This document shows, one piece after another, positions 34,856-44,545 of a DNA stretch of 51,670 bases (positions within the stretch are counted from its first letter, which is position 1; every line of letters begins with the position of its first letter). The stretch lies in NCBI GenBank assembly GCA_903881505.1, contig CAIRTM010000085.1, positions 1 to 51,670 on the forward strand. Direction: 5' to 3'. The position numbers and the translations under genes were made by a program. The stretch comes from an uncultured delta proteobacterium (GTDB lineage: Bacteria; Desulfobacterota; WTBG01; CAIYCZ01; CAIRTM01). The notes under the pieces were generated by a model. That model worked only from the letters and a program-made list of their open reading frames with translations. It made no database searches and was not told where the DNA came from.

Positions 34856-36193
34856 TCAGCACAGATACGGGGCATCGGGCCTGCGCGCGAAGCGCTTCAG
34901 GAGATGCACGTCTTCGGGCGTGCAGCCCTCCCAGCGGCAGGGCAGCAGGCTGTTGTTGTGAAACAGGGGCTCGTCCACAATCGGAAACGGCGAGGCCGCG
35001 ACGGCCGCATCCCACATGGCGGTGCCGGGTATGGGCGAATATTCGGACACAAAGGGACGCAGGCCTGATGCGTGTACGAAGCGTATGCTTGCGGCGACCT
35101 GCTCAGCCAGCTGCCCGGGAAGTCCCGCGAGGATATAGACGCCGACCTGATCGCGCGTAAAGCCTGCATTCAGCAGGGCACGCGCTGCGCGGAGATAGTC
35201 ATCGTTGGATGTCTTCCCTCCCGTTGCGGCCTGGAGGCGTTCATCAGCGCTTTCAAACCCAAGGCGGATGGCCGCGCAGCCGGCCGCTTTCAGCAGGCGC
35301 GCGACCTCATCTGTCATGTAGCGCACGTGCAGGCCGTTGGGTATATGCAGGCGTACAGGCAGGCCGAGCCTGATAAGCGCCTGCGCGAACGGAATAAAAT
35401 GTTGTTCCGCTTTGATCAGCAGGGCATCGTCATAGATGACAAAATCGCGCGCGCCGCTGCGCCGGTGCCAGTCCTGCACGCTGCGGACGATATGCTCCGG
35501 TCCGCACTGCTCAAAGCCTGCATACAAAAGGTGGGCGGCGCAGTAGGCGCATCTGTTCGGGCATCCGCGCGAGGTCAAAAGGGGCACGCTGCCGAAGGTT
35601 GCAAGCAGGCTGCAGTCAGGCATGATAAAGCCGGCTGCGTCCGGTTGCGGCGGCGTGAACCCCATCTCCCTGAGCATGTCAGGTGTAAACGTGCCGGTGA
35701 ACACGCGGTCGGCCGTGCTGTTGGCGCGGGCATGCCCAGGGCACAGGGTTGCATACACGCCGCCAAGGAACACGGGCACACCCGGCAGGCAGTTCCTGAC
35801 ATGGGCGATGGTCTCGATCACGCCGGTGTACCAGTAGGTCATCATCGATCCGACGAACACCGCATCCGGCCGGGGCTGACCGGCAATGGCGGCCCGCAGG
35901 GCTTCCGGGGCTATGCCGTAGCGGCGAAACGGCATGTTGAACGGCCGCAGCATCTCCGGGCACGGCAGGTTTTTTTTGTGGAAATGACCGCTGCCGTCGC
36001 CCCTGCGCACCGGGGGCCGCGGCCGGACGGAACGCTGAGCGGGCTGGGCGCAGTCAAGGCAGTCGATCAGCGACGCCTCGATACCGCAGCTGCGCAGCAG
36101 GCCTCCGATGACCAGCAACCCGAGCGGCTTGAGCCACAGGTCATAGGCGGCCACATCGTGTATCCAGGGGTTGATGAGCAGAACGCGGGGCAT
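34856..36193 (-). CDS. B12-binding-type radical SAM protein
   Basis: A 445-residue protein. The N-terminal part (about residues 1-170) has the Rossmann-like layout of a cobalamin-binding domain (RVLLINPW, LGLLVIGGLLR, DAVFVGSMMTYW, VPVFLGGVYATL). The exact DxHxxG cobalamin motif is not visible, so B12 binding is uncertain. The radical SAM core follows with SRGCPNRCAYC (Cys211, Cys215, Cys218), which would bind the [4Fe-4S] cluster that cleaves S-adenosylmethionine. IRLGFESADERLQAATGGKTS and the LPGQ segment are typical of the Elp3/MiaB-like core. The reaction cannot be inferred; relatives include methyltransferases and enzymes modifying lipids or natural products. There is no obvious operon partner. 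Confidence 0.87.
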   Translation of the reverse strand: MPRVLLINPWIHDVAAYDLWLKPLGLLVIGGLLRSCGIEASLIDCLDCAQPAQRSVRPRPPVRRGDGSGHFHKKNLPCPEMLRPFNMPFRRYGIAPEALRAAIAGQPRPDAVFVGSMMTYWYTGVIETIAHVRNCLPGVPVFLGGVYATLCPGHARANSTADRVFTGTFTPDMLREMGFTPPQPDAAGFIMPDCSLLATFGSVPLLTSRGCPNRCAYCAAHLLYAGFEQCGPEHIVRSVQDWHRRSGARDFVIYDDALLIKAEQHFIPFAQALIRLGLPVRLHIPNGLHVRYMTDEVARLLKAAGCAAIRLGFESADERLQAATGGKTSNDDYLRAARALLNAGFTRDQVGVYILAGLPGQLAEQVAASIRFVHASGLRPFVSEYSPIPGTAMWDAAVAASPFPIVDEPLFHNNSLLPCRWEGCTPEDVHLLKRFARRPDAPYLC

Positions 36194-36251
36194 TGGGGTT
36201 CAAAGCAGCAGGGGCAGGCGCCTGTGCCCGCCCGTGTTTGAGTATTCAAGG

Positions 36252-36330
36252 TCGCTATCGTTATCGGCATCGGTATCGAAATCGCCGTTTATGTATAATC
36301 CGACCGCGATAGCGATCCCGATAGCGATGG
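36252..36330. repeat. Intergenic hexamer-hairpin repeat, copy 1
   Basis: The left arm is a run of degenerate ATCG-N2 units (TCGCTATCGTTATCGGCATC onward, 36252-36285) and the right arm a run of CGAT-N2 units (CGATAGCGATCCCGATAGCG, 36307-36326). They are separated by an AT-richer centre and are mutually complementary, so the RNA or single strand would fold back. It lies between the radical SAM and P-type ATPase genes. Confidence 0.7.
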
Positions 36331-36361
36331 CAGATGCATACCGCTGGACCTGCTTCGGCTT

Positions 36362-39085
36362 TCAGCTGAGACTGCCGGGATTGTCGGTTTTGCGGGACCG
36401 TCCCATCCCCCGCACAATCGCCTTTTCCAGTTCGACGACCAGGAAAATGAGCGCTCCGGCAGCAGCAGTCTCGAGCCAGTCAGCAACTGACATGGCACGC
36501 GATCCGAACAGCACATTCATGAACGGGGCGTGCGTGTAGAGCGCCTGCAGGAATGCCAGGATACCGATCGTGACCCAGGCCGCGCGGTTGGAAAACAGCG
36601 CTTCAAGGCGCAGGCTTGAATCCCGTATGAAGCGGCTGTTGAACAGGTAGAACATCTGGGCCACCACGATCGTGTTCACGGCCAGTGTCCGGGCCAGATC
36701 GAGCGGCATGCCCCGGCCGGTTTCAAAAAGAAAAACCGCTATGGTTATACCGCCGATCAGCAGCGACACAAAGCCGATATGCCATATGAAGAAGGCCCCC
36801 AGTATGGGAGCATCGGGTGAGCGCGGGGGGCGGCTCATCACGCCGGGCTCGGAGGGCTCAAAGGCCAGGGCCAGCGCAAGCGTCACCGCGCATACCATGT
36901 TGACCCACAGGATCTGCACCGGCAGGATCGGCAGCGTGAAGCCGAACACGACCGCGGCCAGGATCACGAACGCCTCGGCCCCGTTGGTCGGCAGGATGAA
37001 CAGGATCGCCTTGCGCAGGTTGTCGTAAATCGTGCGGCCTTCCTCGACAGCGCGCTCGATCGTGGCGAAGTTGTCGTCGGCCAGCACGATGTCGGCCGCC
37101 TCCTTGGTGGCCTCGGTCCCCTTGATGCCCATGGCAACGCCCACGTCGGCGCGCTTCAGGGCCGGAGCGTCATTGATGCCGTCGCCGGTCATGGCAACGA
37201 CCTCGCCTTCGGCCTGCAGGGCGGTCACCAGGCGCAGTTTGTGCTCCGGGCTGGTGCGCGCGAAAATATCATAGCGCTGCACGATGCGCCGCAGTTCTTC
37301 GTCGGTGGCGAGCTCAAGATCATGGCCTGAAATGGCGCCCGCCTGCGAGCCGATGCCCATCTCGGCCCCGATCGCGCTGGCGGTGCCGGCATGGTCGCCG
37401 GTGATCATTTTGACCCGTATGCCCGCCTGGCGGCAGATGCCGATGGCGCGGATGGCCTCGGGCCGGGGCGGGTCGATGATGCCGACCAGGCCGAGCAGCG
37501 TCATGCCGCGGAGATCGTCTACGGCCAGCGTGTCGGGGTGCGCGCCTGCGTCGCGCGATGCGGCCGCAAGCACGCGCAGGCCTTCCGCGCCCAGCTCGTC
37601 AATGGCCTTCTCCCAGTACGCGCGGTCAATCTCCTCGCGGGAGCCGCCCGGGCCCCGCTGATGCGTGCAGCGCTCAAGCAGGCGGTCGGGCGCGCCCTTG
37701 ATCAGGATGCGCCGCTGGCCATCGGGCCGGCTGACGAGCGTTGCCATGAATTTGTTTTCAGACTCAAAGGGAATGACTGCCAGGCGCCTGTACGATGTGT
37801 CCTCGAAATCAGCCTTGAGCGCGAGCGTGCGCAGCGCGCCCTCGGTCGGCTCGCCTACGGCCCGCCACTGTCCTTCCTGCTCGACAATACCGGCGTCGTT
37901 GCACACGGCCATGACTTCGATCAGGTCAAGCAGGTCAGGCTCCTGCGCGGCGTTAACGGCGCGGTCGCCGCGCCGGATGGTGCCGTAGGGGGCATATCCG
38001 GCTCCGTCGATGTCATAGCGGTGCTCGCGGGTGAGCGCATGCCGCGCGGTCATTTCGTTGCGGGTGAGCGTGCCGGTCTTGTCCGAGCAGATGACCGTGA
38101 CCGAGCCCAGGGTTTCGACCGCGTTGAGCCTGCGCGTTATCGCGCTGTGCCGGGCCATGCGCTGGACGCCGAGGGCCAGGGTGATGCTGAGCACCGCCGG
38201 AAGTCCCTCGGGGATGGCGGCCACCGCAAAGCCGATGGATGCGAAGAACAGCTCGGCAAGGCCGAAGTCATGCAGCGCATATCCGGTCAAAAACATCAGC
38301 ACTGCCAGGGCCACGATGCCGATTGAAAGCATGGTGCCGAAGCGCGCCATCTGCCGGGTAAGCGGCGTGGATATCGTCTGCACCTGGGCGATCATGGTGC
38401 TGATGCGGCCGATCTGGGTTGCGGCGCCCGTGCCGGTTACGACGCCGAGGGCGCGCCCGGCGGTAACCAGGGTGCCGGAAAAGGCCATGCAGGCCCGGTC
38501 GCCCAGCACGGTGCCCGCAGGCACGGCCGCGGTGTTTTTTTCGACCGGGACCGATTCGCCGGTCAGGGCTGATTCCTCGACGCGCAGGCCGTGCACTTCA
38601 ATCAGGCGCATGTCGGCGGGCACGCGGTCGCCGGAGCGCAGGCGAACGATATCCCCGGGAACGATGTGCTCGGCATCGATGGTTGCCCAGGATGCGTCGC
38701 GCAGCACATGCGCATGCAGCGAAAGCATTCTGCGGATTCCTTCGAGCGCCTTTTCAGCCTTGCCTTCCTGGATGAAGCCGATGATGGCGTTGATCACCAC
38801 CACGCCCAGGATGACGCCCGTGTCGACCCAGTGGGCCAGCAGGGCGGTCGTGGCTGTTGCTGCGAGCAGTACGTAAATGAGCGGGTCGTTGAAATGCTTG
38901 AAAAAACGCCGGAGGAAACCGGGGCCGGCCGGCGCGGGCAGGCGGTTGGGGCCGGAGGCCTCAAGGCGCCGGGCGGCCTCCTCAGCGCTCAGGCCGTCCG
39001 GGCTGCTGCCAAGGTCGGCAATAACATCATCGCAGGCACGGGCATGCGGGTCAGGGCAGTCGAAGGACAGGGCAGAGTTGGTCAT
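36362..39085 (-). CDS. P-type cation-transporting ATPase, SERCA/PMR1-like
   Basis: A 907-residue P2-type ATPase. The actuator TGES (residues 175-178), the phosphorylation site DKTGTLT (Asp335), the nucleotide-domain KGAPDRLL, and the hinge TGDGINDAPALK are intact. Ten membrane helices are expected. M4 has the ion-site motif AAIPEGLPA as in calcium pumps. M6 reads WVNMVCAVTLALAL, so the Asn of SERCA site II is kept but the Thr and Asp (799 and 800 in SERCA) are Cys and Ala. The transported ion is therefore uncertain; a calcium label would be a guess. The N-terminal cation ATPase domain is normal. The ATG at 39085 has only a weak ribosome-binding site. Confidence 0.92.
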   Translation of the reverse strand: MTNSALSFDCPDPHARACDDVIADLGSSPDGLSAEEAARRLEASGPNRLPAPAGPGFLRRFFKHFNDPLIYVLLAATATTALLAHWVDTGVILGVVVINAIIGFIQEGKAEKALEGIRRMLSLHAHVLRDASWATIDAEHIVPGDIVRLRSGDRVPADMRLIEVHGLRVEESALTGESVPVEKNTAAVPAGTVLGDRACMAFSGTLVTAGRALGVVTGTGAATQIGRISTMIAQVQTISTPLTRQMARFGTMLSIGIVALAVLMFLTGYALHDFGLAELFFASIGFAVAAIPEGLPAVLSITLALGVQRMARHSAITRRLNAVETLGSVTVICSDKTGTLTRNEMTARHALTREHRYDIDGAGYAPYGTIRRGDRAVNAAQEPDLLDLIEVMAVCNDAGIVEQEGQWRAVGEPTEGALRTLALKADFEDTSYRRLAVIPFESENKFMATLVSRPDGQRRILIKGAPDRLLERCTHQRGPGGSREEIDRAYWEKAIDELGAEGLRVLAAASRDAGAHPDTLAVDDLRGMTLLGLVGIIDPPRPEAIRAIGICRQAGIRVKMITGDHAGTASAIGAEMGIGSQAGAISGHDLELATDEELRRIVQRYDIFARTSPEHKLRLVTALQAEGEVVAMTGDGINDAPALKRADVGVAMGIKGTEATKEAADIVLADDNFATIERAVEEGRTIYDNLRKAILFILPTNGAEAFVILAAVVFGFTLPILPVQILWVNMVCAVTLALALAFEPSEPGVMSRPPRSPDAPILGAFFIWHIGFVSLLIGGITIAVFLFETGRGMPLDLARTLAVNTIVVAQMFYLFNSRFIRDSSLRLEALFSNRAAWVTIGILAFLQALYTHAPFMNVLFGSRAMSVADWLETAAAGALIFLVVELEKAIVRGMGRSRKTDNPGSLS

Positions 39086-39157
39086 GCGCAGGGTTCTTTC
39101 ATTGGTCTAAGGTTGCAGTACGCGCGGGGCAGCGTTTCTGTGTCAGGATGTGCCCTG

Positions 39158-39225
39158 TATATCGGAATCGTTATCGTGGGCGGGCTGCAGATGAGAAAAA
39201 CGATTTCGATACCGATCCCGGTTTA
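39158..39225. repeat. Intergenic hexamer-hairpin repeat, copy 2
   Basis: The left arm (39158-39178) is ATCGGAATCGTTATCG-type. The right arm (39199-39225) is CGATTTCGATACCGATCCCG-type, followed by AT-rich TTTATATATA. It occupies part of the 322-base gap between the ATPase and thpR, which otherwise holds nothing recognisable. Confidence 0.65.
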
Positions 39226-39407
39226 TATATACCACCACGGGCGGGCGCGGGGCCTGTACCCGCGCAGTCATGCAATTCTATCTATTTTAGCGGCCGCGGG
39301 CAAGGTAAAAGGGGCTTCGAAAGGCTGCCGGTATGCTTCAACCCTGCATTGACAAAAAACAGTGCCTGTGCTACCTGTGTATTCTTTCGTATATGCGGAG
39401 GAAAAGC

Positions 39408-39980
39408 GTGGAGACACTGCGGACATTTATCGCCCTTTTGCTGCCGGATGAGGCGCTCGGCGCGCTGGAGCGCGAGCAGCAGTGCCTGGCGGGCAGGGCC
39501 GGCGGTGTCAAGTGGGTAAAGCCCGGCGCGATTCATCTGACGCTTGCGTTCCTCGGTTCAACCCCGGCCGCAGCCATTGCACGGATCAGCACCCTGGTGC
39601 AGGCAACAGCCGCGCGTTTCAAACCGATCGATTTCACCCTGCAGGGTATCGGCGCATTCCCCAATGAGCGCAATCCCAAAGTCGTCTGGGCAGGTCTGCG
39701 CGGCTGCGCCGGCCTGCTGGAGCTGCAGCGCCTGATTGCCGTCGGGCTGGAAGAGCTCGGTTTTCAAAAGGACCGGAAACCGTTTGCGGCGCACATAACG
39801 CTCGGCCGCGTGCGCGACGGCAGCGGCCGCAGCGCGCTGCGCGCCCTGCTGGCAGAGCGGCGCGATTTCATGTTCGGTGAATTTCAGGCCGGCAGGCTGG
39901 CGCTTATAGAGAGCGACCTGCAGCCCGCCGGCCCGGTGTATACCATAGTGCACGAATCCAGACTGCAACATCACAGATGA
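39408..39980 (+). CDS. thpR: RNA 2',3'-cyclic phosphodiesterase (LigT family)
   Basis: A 190-residue 2H phosphoesterase, historically called 2'-5' RNA ligase. Both catalytic HxT motifs are present, HLTL (residues 42-45) and HITL (128-131), each in the normal context ([15 protein letters not shown] and [13 protein letters not shown]). Length is typical. The start is taken as the GTG at 39408, because the strong ribosome-binding site GGAGGAAAA lies just before it and overlaps the codons of an upstream in-frame ATG (39393). It stands 13 bases ahead of recA, an order also common in deltaproteobacteria, and is probably co-transcribed. Confidence 0.92.
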   Translation: METLRTFIALLLPDEALGALEREQQCLAGRAGGVKWVKPGAIHLTLAFLGSTPAAAIARISTLVQATAARFKPIDFTLQGIGAFPNERNPKVVWAGLRGCAGLLELQRLIAVGLEELGFQKDRKPFAAHITLGRVRDGSGRSALRALLAERRDFMFGEFQAGRLALIESDLQPAGPVYTIVHESRLQHHR

Positions 39981-39993
39981 AGGAGGCTTGAGC

Positions 39994-41019
39994 ATGGCAA
40001 ACGACGACAACCGGCAGCGCGCGCTCGACATGGCGGTCAGCCAGATTGAAAAGCAGTTCGGCAAGGGGGCCATCATGCGCCTGGGGGAGGAGGGCGCGCT
40101 GGTCAAGGATGTGCCGGTTATTCCGACCGGGTCGCTGAGCCTTGATATCGCCCTGGGGCTGGGCGGTATTCCGCGCGGCCGGGTGATTGAAATTTACGGC
40201 CCTGAATCCTCCGGCAAGACGACCCTGGCCCTGCATGTGGTGGCCGAAGCCCAGCGCATGGGCGGTGCGGCCGCGTTTATCGACGCCGAGCACGCCCTGG
40301 ACGTGACCTACGCGCGCAAGCTGGGCGTGAAGACCGACGAGCTGCTGATCAGCCAGCCCGACAGCGGCGAGCAGGCCCTCGAGATCAGCGAGGTGCTGGT
40401 CAGAAGCGGCGCCGTCGACGTGCTGGTGGTCGACTCGGTCGCGGCCCTGGTGCCCCGCGCCGAGATCGAGGGCGACATGGGCGATTCGCATATGGGCCTG
40501 CAGGCCCGCCTCATGTCGCAGGCCCTGCGCAAGCTCACCGGCGCGATCAACCGCTCCAAGACCGCGGTCATTTTCATCAATCAGATCCGCATGAAGATCG
40601 GCGTCATGTTCGGCAATCCCGAGACCACCACGGGCGGCAATGCGCTGAAATTCTACGCCACCATGCGCATGGACATCCGCAAGATCGGCGCCATCAAGGA
40701 AGGCGACCAGGTGAAAGGCAGCCGCACGAGGGTGAAGGTCGTAAAGAACAAGATGGCGCCGCCGTTCCGCGAGGTCGAGTTCGACATCATGTTCGGCGAG
40801 GGCATCTCGCGCGAGGGCGACCTGGTCGACCTGGGCGTGGAGTGCGGCGTGATCGAAAAAAGCGGCGCGTGGTTCTCCTACAAGAAAGACCGCCTGGGCC
40901 AGGGCCGCGAGAACGTGAAGACGTTCCTGCGCGACAACCCGGACGTGAGCGCCGAAATCGAGCGGGTCATCCGCGAAAAAGCCGGCCTGATCAAGGCTGA
41001 AAAGGCCGGAAGCGAATAA
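39994..41019 (+). CDS. recA: Recombinase RecA
   Basis: A 341-residue RecA that forms ATP-dependent filaments on single-stranded DNA for recombination and SOS induction. Walker [10 protein letters not shown], the Walker B region [12 protein letters not shown], loop 1 [12 protein letters not shown], the [19 protein letters not shown] loop 2 region and the C-terminal domain are all canonical. AGGAGG lies seven bases before the ATG at 39994; a TTG six bases earlier is rejected. Codon use is strongly biased towards GC-ending codons. I see no SOS box in front, and the gene appears to share a transcript with thpR and recX. Confidence 0.98.
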   Translation: MANDDNRQRALDMAVSQIEKQFGKGAIMRLGEEGALVKDVPVIPTGSLSLDIALGLGGIPRGRVIEIYGPESSGKTTLALHVVAEAQRMGGAAAFIDAEHALDVTYARKLGVKTDELLISQPDSGEQALEISEVLVRSGAVDVLVVDSVAALVPRAEIEGDMGDSHMGLQARLMSQALRKLTGAINRSKTAVIFINQIRMKIGVMFGNPETTTGGNALKFYATMRMDIRKIGAIKEGDQVKGSRTRVKVVKNKMAPPFREVEFDIMFGEGISREGDLVDLGVECGVIEKSGAWFSYKKDRLGQGRENVKTFLRDNPDVSAEIERVIREKAGLIKAEKAGSE

Positions 41020-41020
41020 G

Positions 41021-41521
41021 ATGGCCGACGCGCCTGAAGAGGGCGATCTCAGGGCCGTGATGGGCGCGGCCTACGCCATCCTTGCGCGCAGCGCACACAG
41101 CCGCGAACAGGTGCGGCAGAAGCTCGAGCGCAAGGGCTTTGCGGCGGAGTTGATCGGTTTGTGCCTGAATCGGCTGGATCAGCGCGGCTATCTCGATGAC
41201 GCCGACGTTGCACGGCGCTGGGCGCAGGTGATGCTCAAGGAGCGCTGCTGGGGGCTGTTCAAGGCCGAGCAGCAGCTCGAGCAGCGCGGCATCGACCGCG
41301 AGCTTGCCCGGCAGGCGCTTGGCGAAGCGCAGCGCGATTTTCCGCAGATAGACGGCGCCCGGCAGGCCCTGGCCGGGCGTTTCGGCAAGGGCGCGGCCGA
41401 AATTCCGCTCCCGCGGGTGATTAATTTCCTGCGCTCGCGCGGTTTCAGCGCCGAGGTGGTGTATGCCGCCGCGCGGGAATGGGAGAAGCAGCATACAGGG
41501 CATGAGCCCGAAATTGAATAA
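41021..41521 (+). CDS. recX: RecA regulator RecX
   Basis: A 166-residue RecX that binds in the groove of RecA filaments and limits them. It is all-helical with three repeats of a three-helix unit. The family strings AYAILARSAHSREQVRQKLERKG, CLNRLDQRGYLDDADVARRW and the closing RVINFLRSRGFS are visible. It begins one base after the recA stop, indicating translational coupling. Confidence 0.93.
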   Translation: MADAPEEGDLRAVMGAAYAILARSAHSREQVRQKLERKGFAAELIGLCLNRLDQRGYLDDADVARRWAQVMLKERCWGLFKAEQQLEQRGIDRELARQALGEAQRDFPQIDGARQALAGRFGKGAAEIPLPRVINFLRSRGFSAEVVYAAAREWEKQHTGHEPEIE

Positions 41522-41600
41522 ATCGAAATTGAAATCGGTATCGGGATCGGATTATAGATAAAAAGACGATTTCGATACCGATAGCGATTACGATAGCGAA
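41521..41600. repeat. Intergenic hexamer-hairpin repeat, copy 3
   Basis: This is the clearest copy. The left arm (41521-41550) ends in AAATCGGTATCGGGATCGG. After an AT-rich centre (ATTATAGATAAAAAG) comes the right arm (41566-41600), CGATTTCGATACCGATAGCG and further GATTACGATAGCG. ATCGGTATCG and CGATACCGAT are exact complements. It lies between recX and alaS. Confidence 0.75.
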
Positions 41601-41690
41601 AAAACAGAATGTAGCCATGTAGGCCGGACCAAGCGGCAGCGTGTCCGGCAGGTTTTCTACAATAAACTATTAACGGAAATGAAGAAGAGC

Positions 41691-44327
41691 ATGAAAACGG
41701 CAGCAGAAATCAGGACGGCGTTTTTGGATTATTTCAAACGCAACGGCCACACCATCGTTACAAGCTCGCCGGTCGTTCCGCAGAACGACCCCACGCTTCT
41801 TTTTACCAACGCGGGCATGAACCAGTTCAAGTCCGTGTTTCTCGGCGAGGAGAAGCGCGCCTATTCCCGGGCCACCTCGGTGCAGAAATGCGCGCGCGCC
41901 GGCGGCAAGCACAACGACCTTGAAAACGTGGGCCGCACGGCGCGCCACCACACGTTTTTTGAGATGCTGGGCAATTTTTCATTCGGCGACTATTTCAAGA
42001 AGGAGGCCATCGCGTTTGCCTGGGAGTTCATCACCGCGGAGCTCGGCATCGACCCTGCGCGGCTGTGGGTGAGCGTGTACGAGGAGGATGACGAGGCGTT
42101 CGGCCTGTGGGAGAAAATGCCGGGCCTGCTTCCGGGCCGCATCGTGCGCCTGGGCATGAAGGACAATTTCTGGTCCATGGGCGATACCGGTCCCTGCGGC
42201 CCGTGCTCGGAGATTCACATCGACCAGGGGGCGAAGGCCGGCTGCGGCCGGCCCGGGTGCGCCCTCGGGTGCGACTGCGACCGGTTTCTCGAGCTGTGGA
42301 ACCTCGTCTTTATGCAGTATAACAGAGACGAGTCAGGCACGCTCACGCCCCTTCCCCGGCCCAGCATCGACACGGGCATGGGCCTTGAGCGCGTCGCGGC
42401 CGTCATGCAGGGCGCCTCAAGCAATTACGACAGCGACCTGTTCCGCCCCCTGATCAGCGCGATTGAGACCATCAGCGCCAGGTCCTATGGAAAAAGCGCT
42501 GACCACGACGTGTCCATCCGCGTGATCGCCGATCACACGCGCGCCGCCGCGTTCCTGATTGCCGACGGCGTTTTGCCCTCCAACGAGGGCCGCGGATACG
42601 TGCTGCGGCGCATCATGCGGCGCGCCATGCGCCACGGCAAGCTGCTCGACATCAGCAGGCCCTTCCTGCACGAAACCGTGAAAGTGGTTGCCGGGCAGAT
42701 GCGCGAGGCCTACCCCGAGGTGCAGCGCTCGATTGATTTCATAACAAAGGCGGTCCTGAACGAGGAGCAGGCCTTCACGGCAACGCTCGAGTCCGGCCTG
42801 AAGATCCTCGCCGATGAAATGGCACGGTTGAAAGCCTCGGGCGGCACGGGCATTCCCGGCGATACGGTCTTCAAGTTATATGACACCTACGGATTCCCCG
42901 CTGACCTTACGCGCGATATCGCCGCCGAGCAGGGCCTTGATCTCGATGAGCAGGGTTTCGAATCCGCCATGCAGGAGCAGAAGTCCCGCGCCCGCAAGGC
43001 CTGGAAGGGCTCGGGCGACGGGGCCGCATCCGGGCTGTACCGTGAACTTGCCCGGCAGGGCCTGCACGGCGCCTTCACCGGCTATGACGGCTGTGAGCTG
43101 AAAACAAAGATCGTCAAGGTATTCGTCGACGGCAGCGAGGTCGCCGGGGCCGCATCAGGTGCTTGCGTGCATCTGGTCGCCTCTGATACGCCCTTTTACG
43201 GAGAGTCCGGCGGCCAGGTGGGCGATGCGGGCGAGATTACGGGACTGGATTTCAAGGTGCGCATTACCGATACGATCAAGCCTTCAGGCGACCTGATCGT
43301 GCACGTGGGTACGGTCGAGTCCGGCACGGTTACGCCGGGCACGGAAGCGCTCTTCAGCGTCGACCCGGTTCGCAGGCAGGCGATCGCGTGCAATCACACG
43401 GCAACGCACATCCTGCATGCCGTTCTGCGCGGGAACCTGGGCGGCCATGTCAAGCAGGCAGGCTCGCTGGTCACGCCCCAGCGCCTGCGTTTTGATTTTA
43501 CGCATTTCGAGGCTCTGGGCGACGACCAGCTGCGCGTGATAGAGGCGCAGGTTAACGAGCGCATCCGGGCCAACGCACCTGTTACGACCGACCTGATGGA
43601 CCAGGATGAAGCTGTCGGGCTCGGCGCCATGGCCCTGTTCGGGGAGAAGTACGCTGAGCGGGTGCGCGTGGTGAGCCTCGGCGATTTCAGCATGGAGCTC
43701 TGCGGCGGCACGCATGTGGGCTCATCTGGCGAGATCGGCCTGTTCAAGATCGTGAGCGAAAGCGCGGTCGCGGCCGGTGTGCGCCGCATCGAGGCCGTGA
43801 CCGGAGCTGCTGCCTTTGAGTACGTGGCCGCGCTGGAAGAGCAGCTGCGCCGTGCAGCCGAGCTTTTGAAGGCCGACCGCAGCGGCGTTGTCGAGAAGAT
43901 CGAGCGCATGCAGGAGCACACCCGCGCGCTTGAGCGTGAACTTGAAGCGCTGAAAAGCAAACTTATCGCCGGTCAGTCCCAGGGCATTCTCAAGGGAGTG
44001 CGCGACATTAACGGGGTCAGGGTGCTGAGCGCGGTCGTTGAAGAAAGCGACCCGAAGGCGCTTCGCTCCTATGGTGATAATTTGCGCGAGCGGCTGGTCA
44101 GCGGGATTGTACTGCTCGGCGCGAAGACCGCCGAGGGCGCGCAGCTTGTGTGCATGGTGACGCCCGATCTGGTAAAAGAATTTTCAGCCGGCGCGATCAT
44201 CAAGCAGGTCGCCCCGCTCATTGACGGACGCGGCGGCGGCAAGCCCGAGATGGCGCAGGCCGGAGGCAAAAACGCGGCCCGGATTCAGGAAGCCCTCGAT
44301 GCCGCACTTGAACTGATCGGGAAGTAG
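41691..44327 (+). CDS. alaS: Alanyl-tRNA synthetase
   Basis: An 878-residue class II synthetase charging tRNA-Ala. The catalytic domain starts TAAEIRTAFLDYFKRNGH and contains class II motifs in FTNAGMNQFKSVFLG and GLERVAAVMQG. The editing domain has the zinc-site HTATHILH and the CGGTHV motif, and the C-terminal oligomerisation domain (C-Ala) ends in GGGKPEMAQAGG. Length is normal. Two in-frame ATGs compete: 41691 (chosen; MKTAAEIR) and 41679 (adds MKKS); neither has a strong ribosome-binding site. The recA-recX-alaS order is common in proteobacteria. Confidence 0.97.
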   Translation: MKTAAEIRTAFLDYFKRNGHTIVTSSPVVPQNDPTLLFTNAGMNQFKSVFLGEEKRAYSRATSVQKCARAGGKHNDLENVGRTARHHTFFEMLGNFSFGDYFKKEAIAFAWEFITAELGIDPARLWVSVYEEDDEAFGLWEKMPGLLPGRIVRLGMKDNFWSMGDTGPCGPCSEIHIDQGAKAGCGRPGCALGCDCDRFLELWNLVFMQYNRDESGTLTPLPRPSIDTGMGLERVAAVMQGASSNYDSDLFRPLISAIETISARSYGKSADHDVSIRVIADHTRAAAFLIADGVLPSNEGRGYVLRRIMRRAMRHGKLLDISRPFLHETVKVVAGQMREAYPEVQRSIDFITKAVLNEEQAFTATLESGLKILADEMARLKASGGTGIPGDTVFKLYDTYGFPADLTRDIAAEQGLDLDEQGFESAMQEQKSRARKAWKGSGDGAASGLYRELARQGLHGAFTGYDGCELKTKIVKVFVDGSEVAGAASGACVHLVASDTPFYGESGGQVGDAGEITGLDFKVRITDTIKPSGDLIVHVGTVESGTVTPGTEALFSVDPVRRQAIACNHTATHILHAVLRGNLGGHVKQAGSLVTPQRLRFDFTHFEALGDDQLRVIEAQVNERIRANAPVTTDLMDQDEAVGLGAMALFGEKYAERVRVVSLGDFSMELCGGTHVGSSGEIGLFKIVSESAVAAGVRRIEAVTGAAAFEYVAALEEQLRRAAELLKADRSGVVEKIERMQEHTRALERELEALKSKLIAGQSQGILKGVRDINGVRVLSAVVEESDPKALRSYGDNLRERLVSGIVLLGAKTAEGAQLVCMVTPDLVKEFSAGAIIKQVAPLIDGRGGGKPEMAQAGGKNAARIQEALDAALELIGK

Positions 44328-44365
44328 GGCGGATCCCTGTGGCTGTCATCGGGCTCGATGTTAAC

Positions 44366-44395
44366 GGTTGAAATCGTTATCGTGATTGCTGTCGA
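44366..44395. repeat. Decayed half copy of the hexamer repeat
   Basis: TTGAAATCGTTATCGTGATT followed by GCTGTCGAAA resembles the left arm of the hairpins at 36.3, 39.2 and 41.6 kb. No right arm is evident. The rest of the alaS-glgA gap shows nothing else. Confidence 0.35.
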
Positions 44396-44545
44396 AAGAG
44401 ATCTTTGTAAAAAAACAGGCCCTGCAAAGTTTGACTTCAGATGTACGGAGCTTTTTCCCTGCGGCCTGGCAGTATTCAGGCAAATGCTTGAACGCGGAGC
44501 TGCATTGCCCCGGTGGATTGCCCGCATGCGGCTTGCCGCGCCCGG

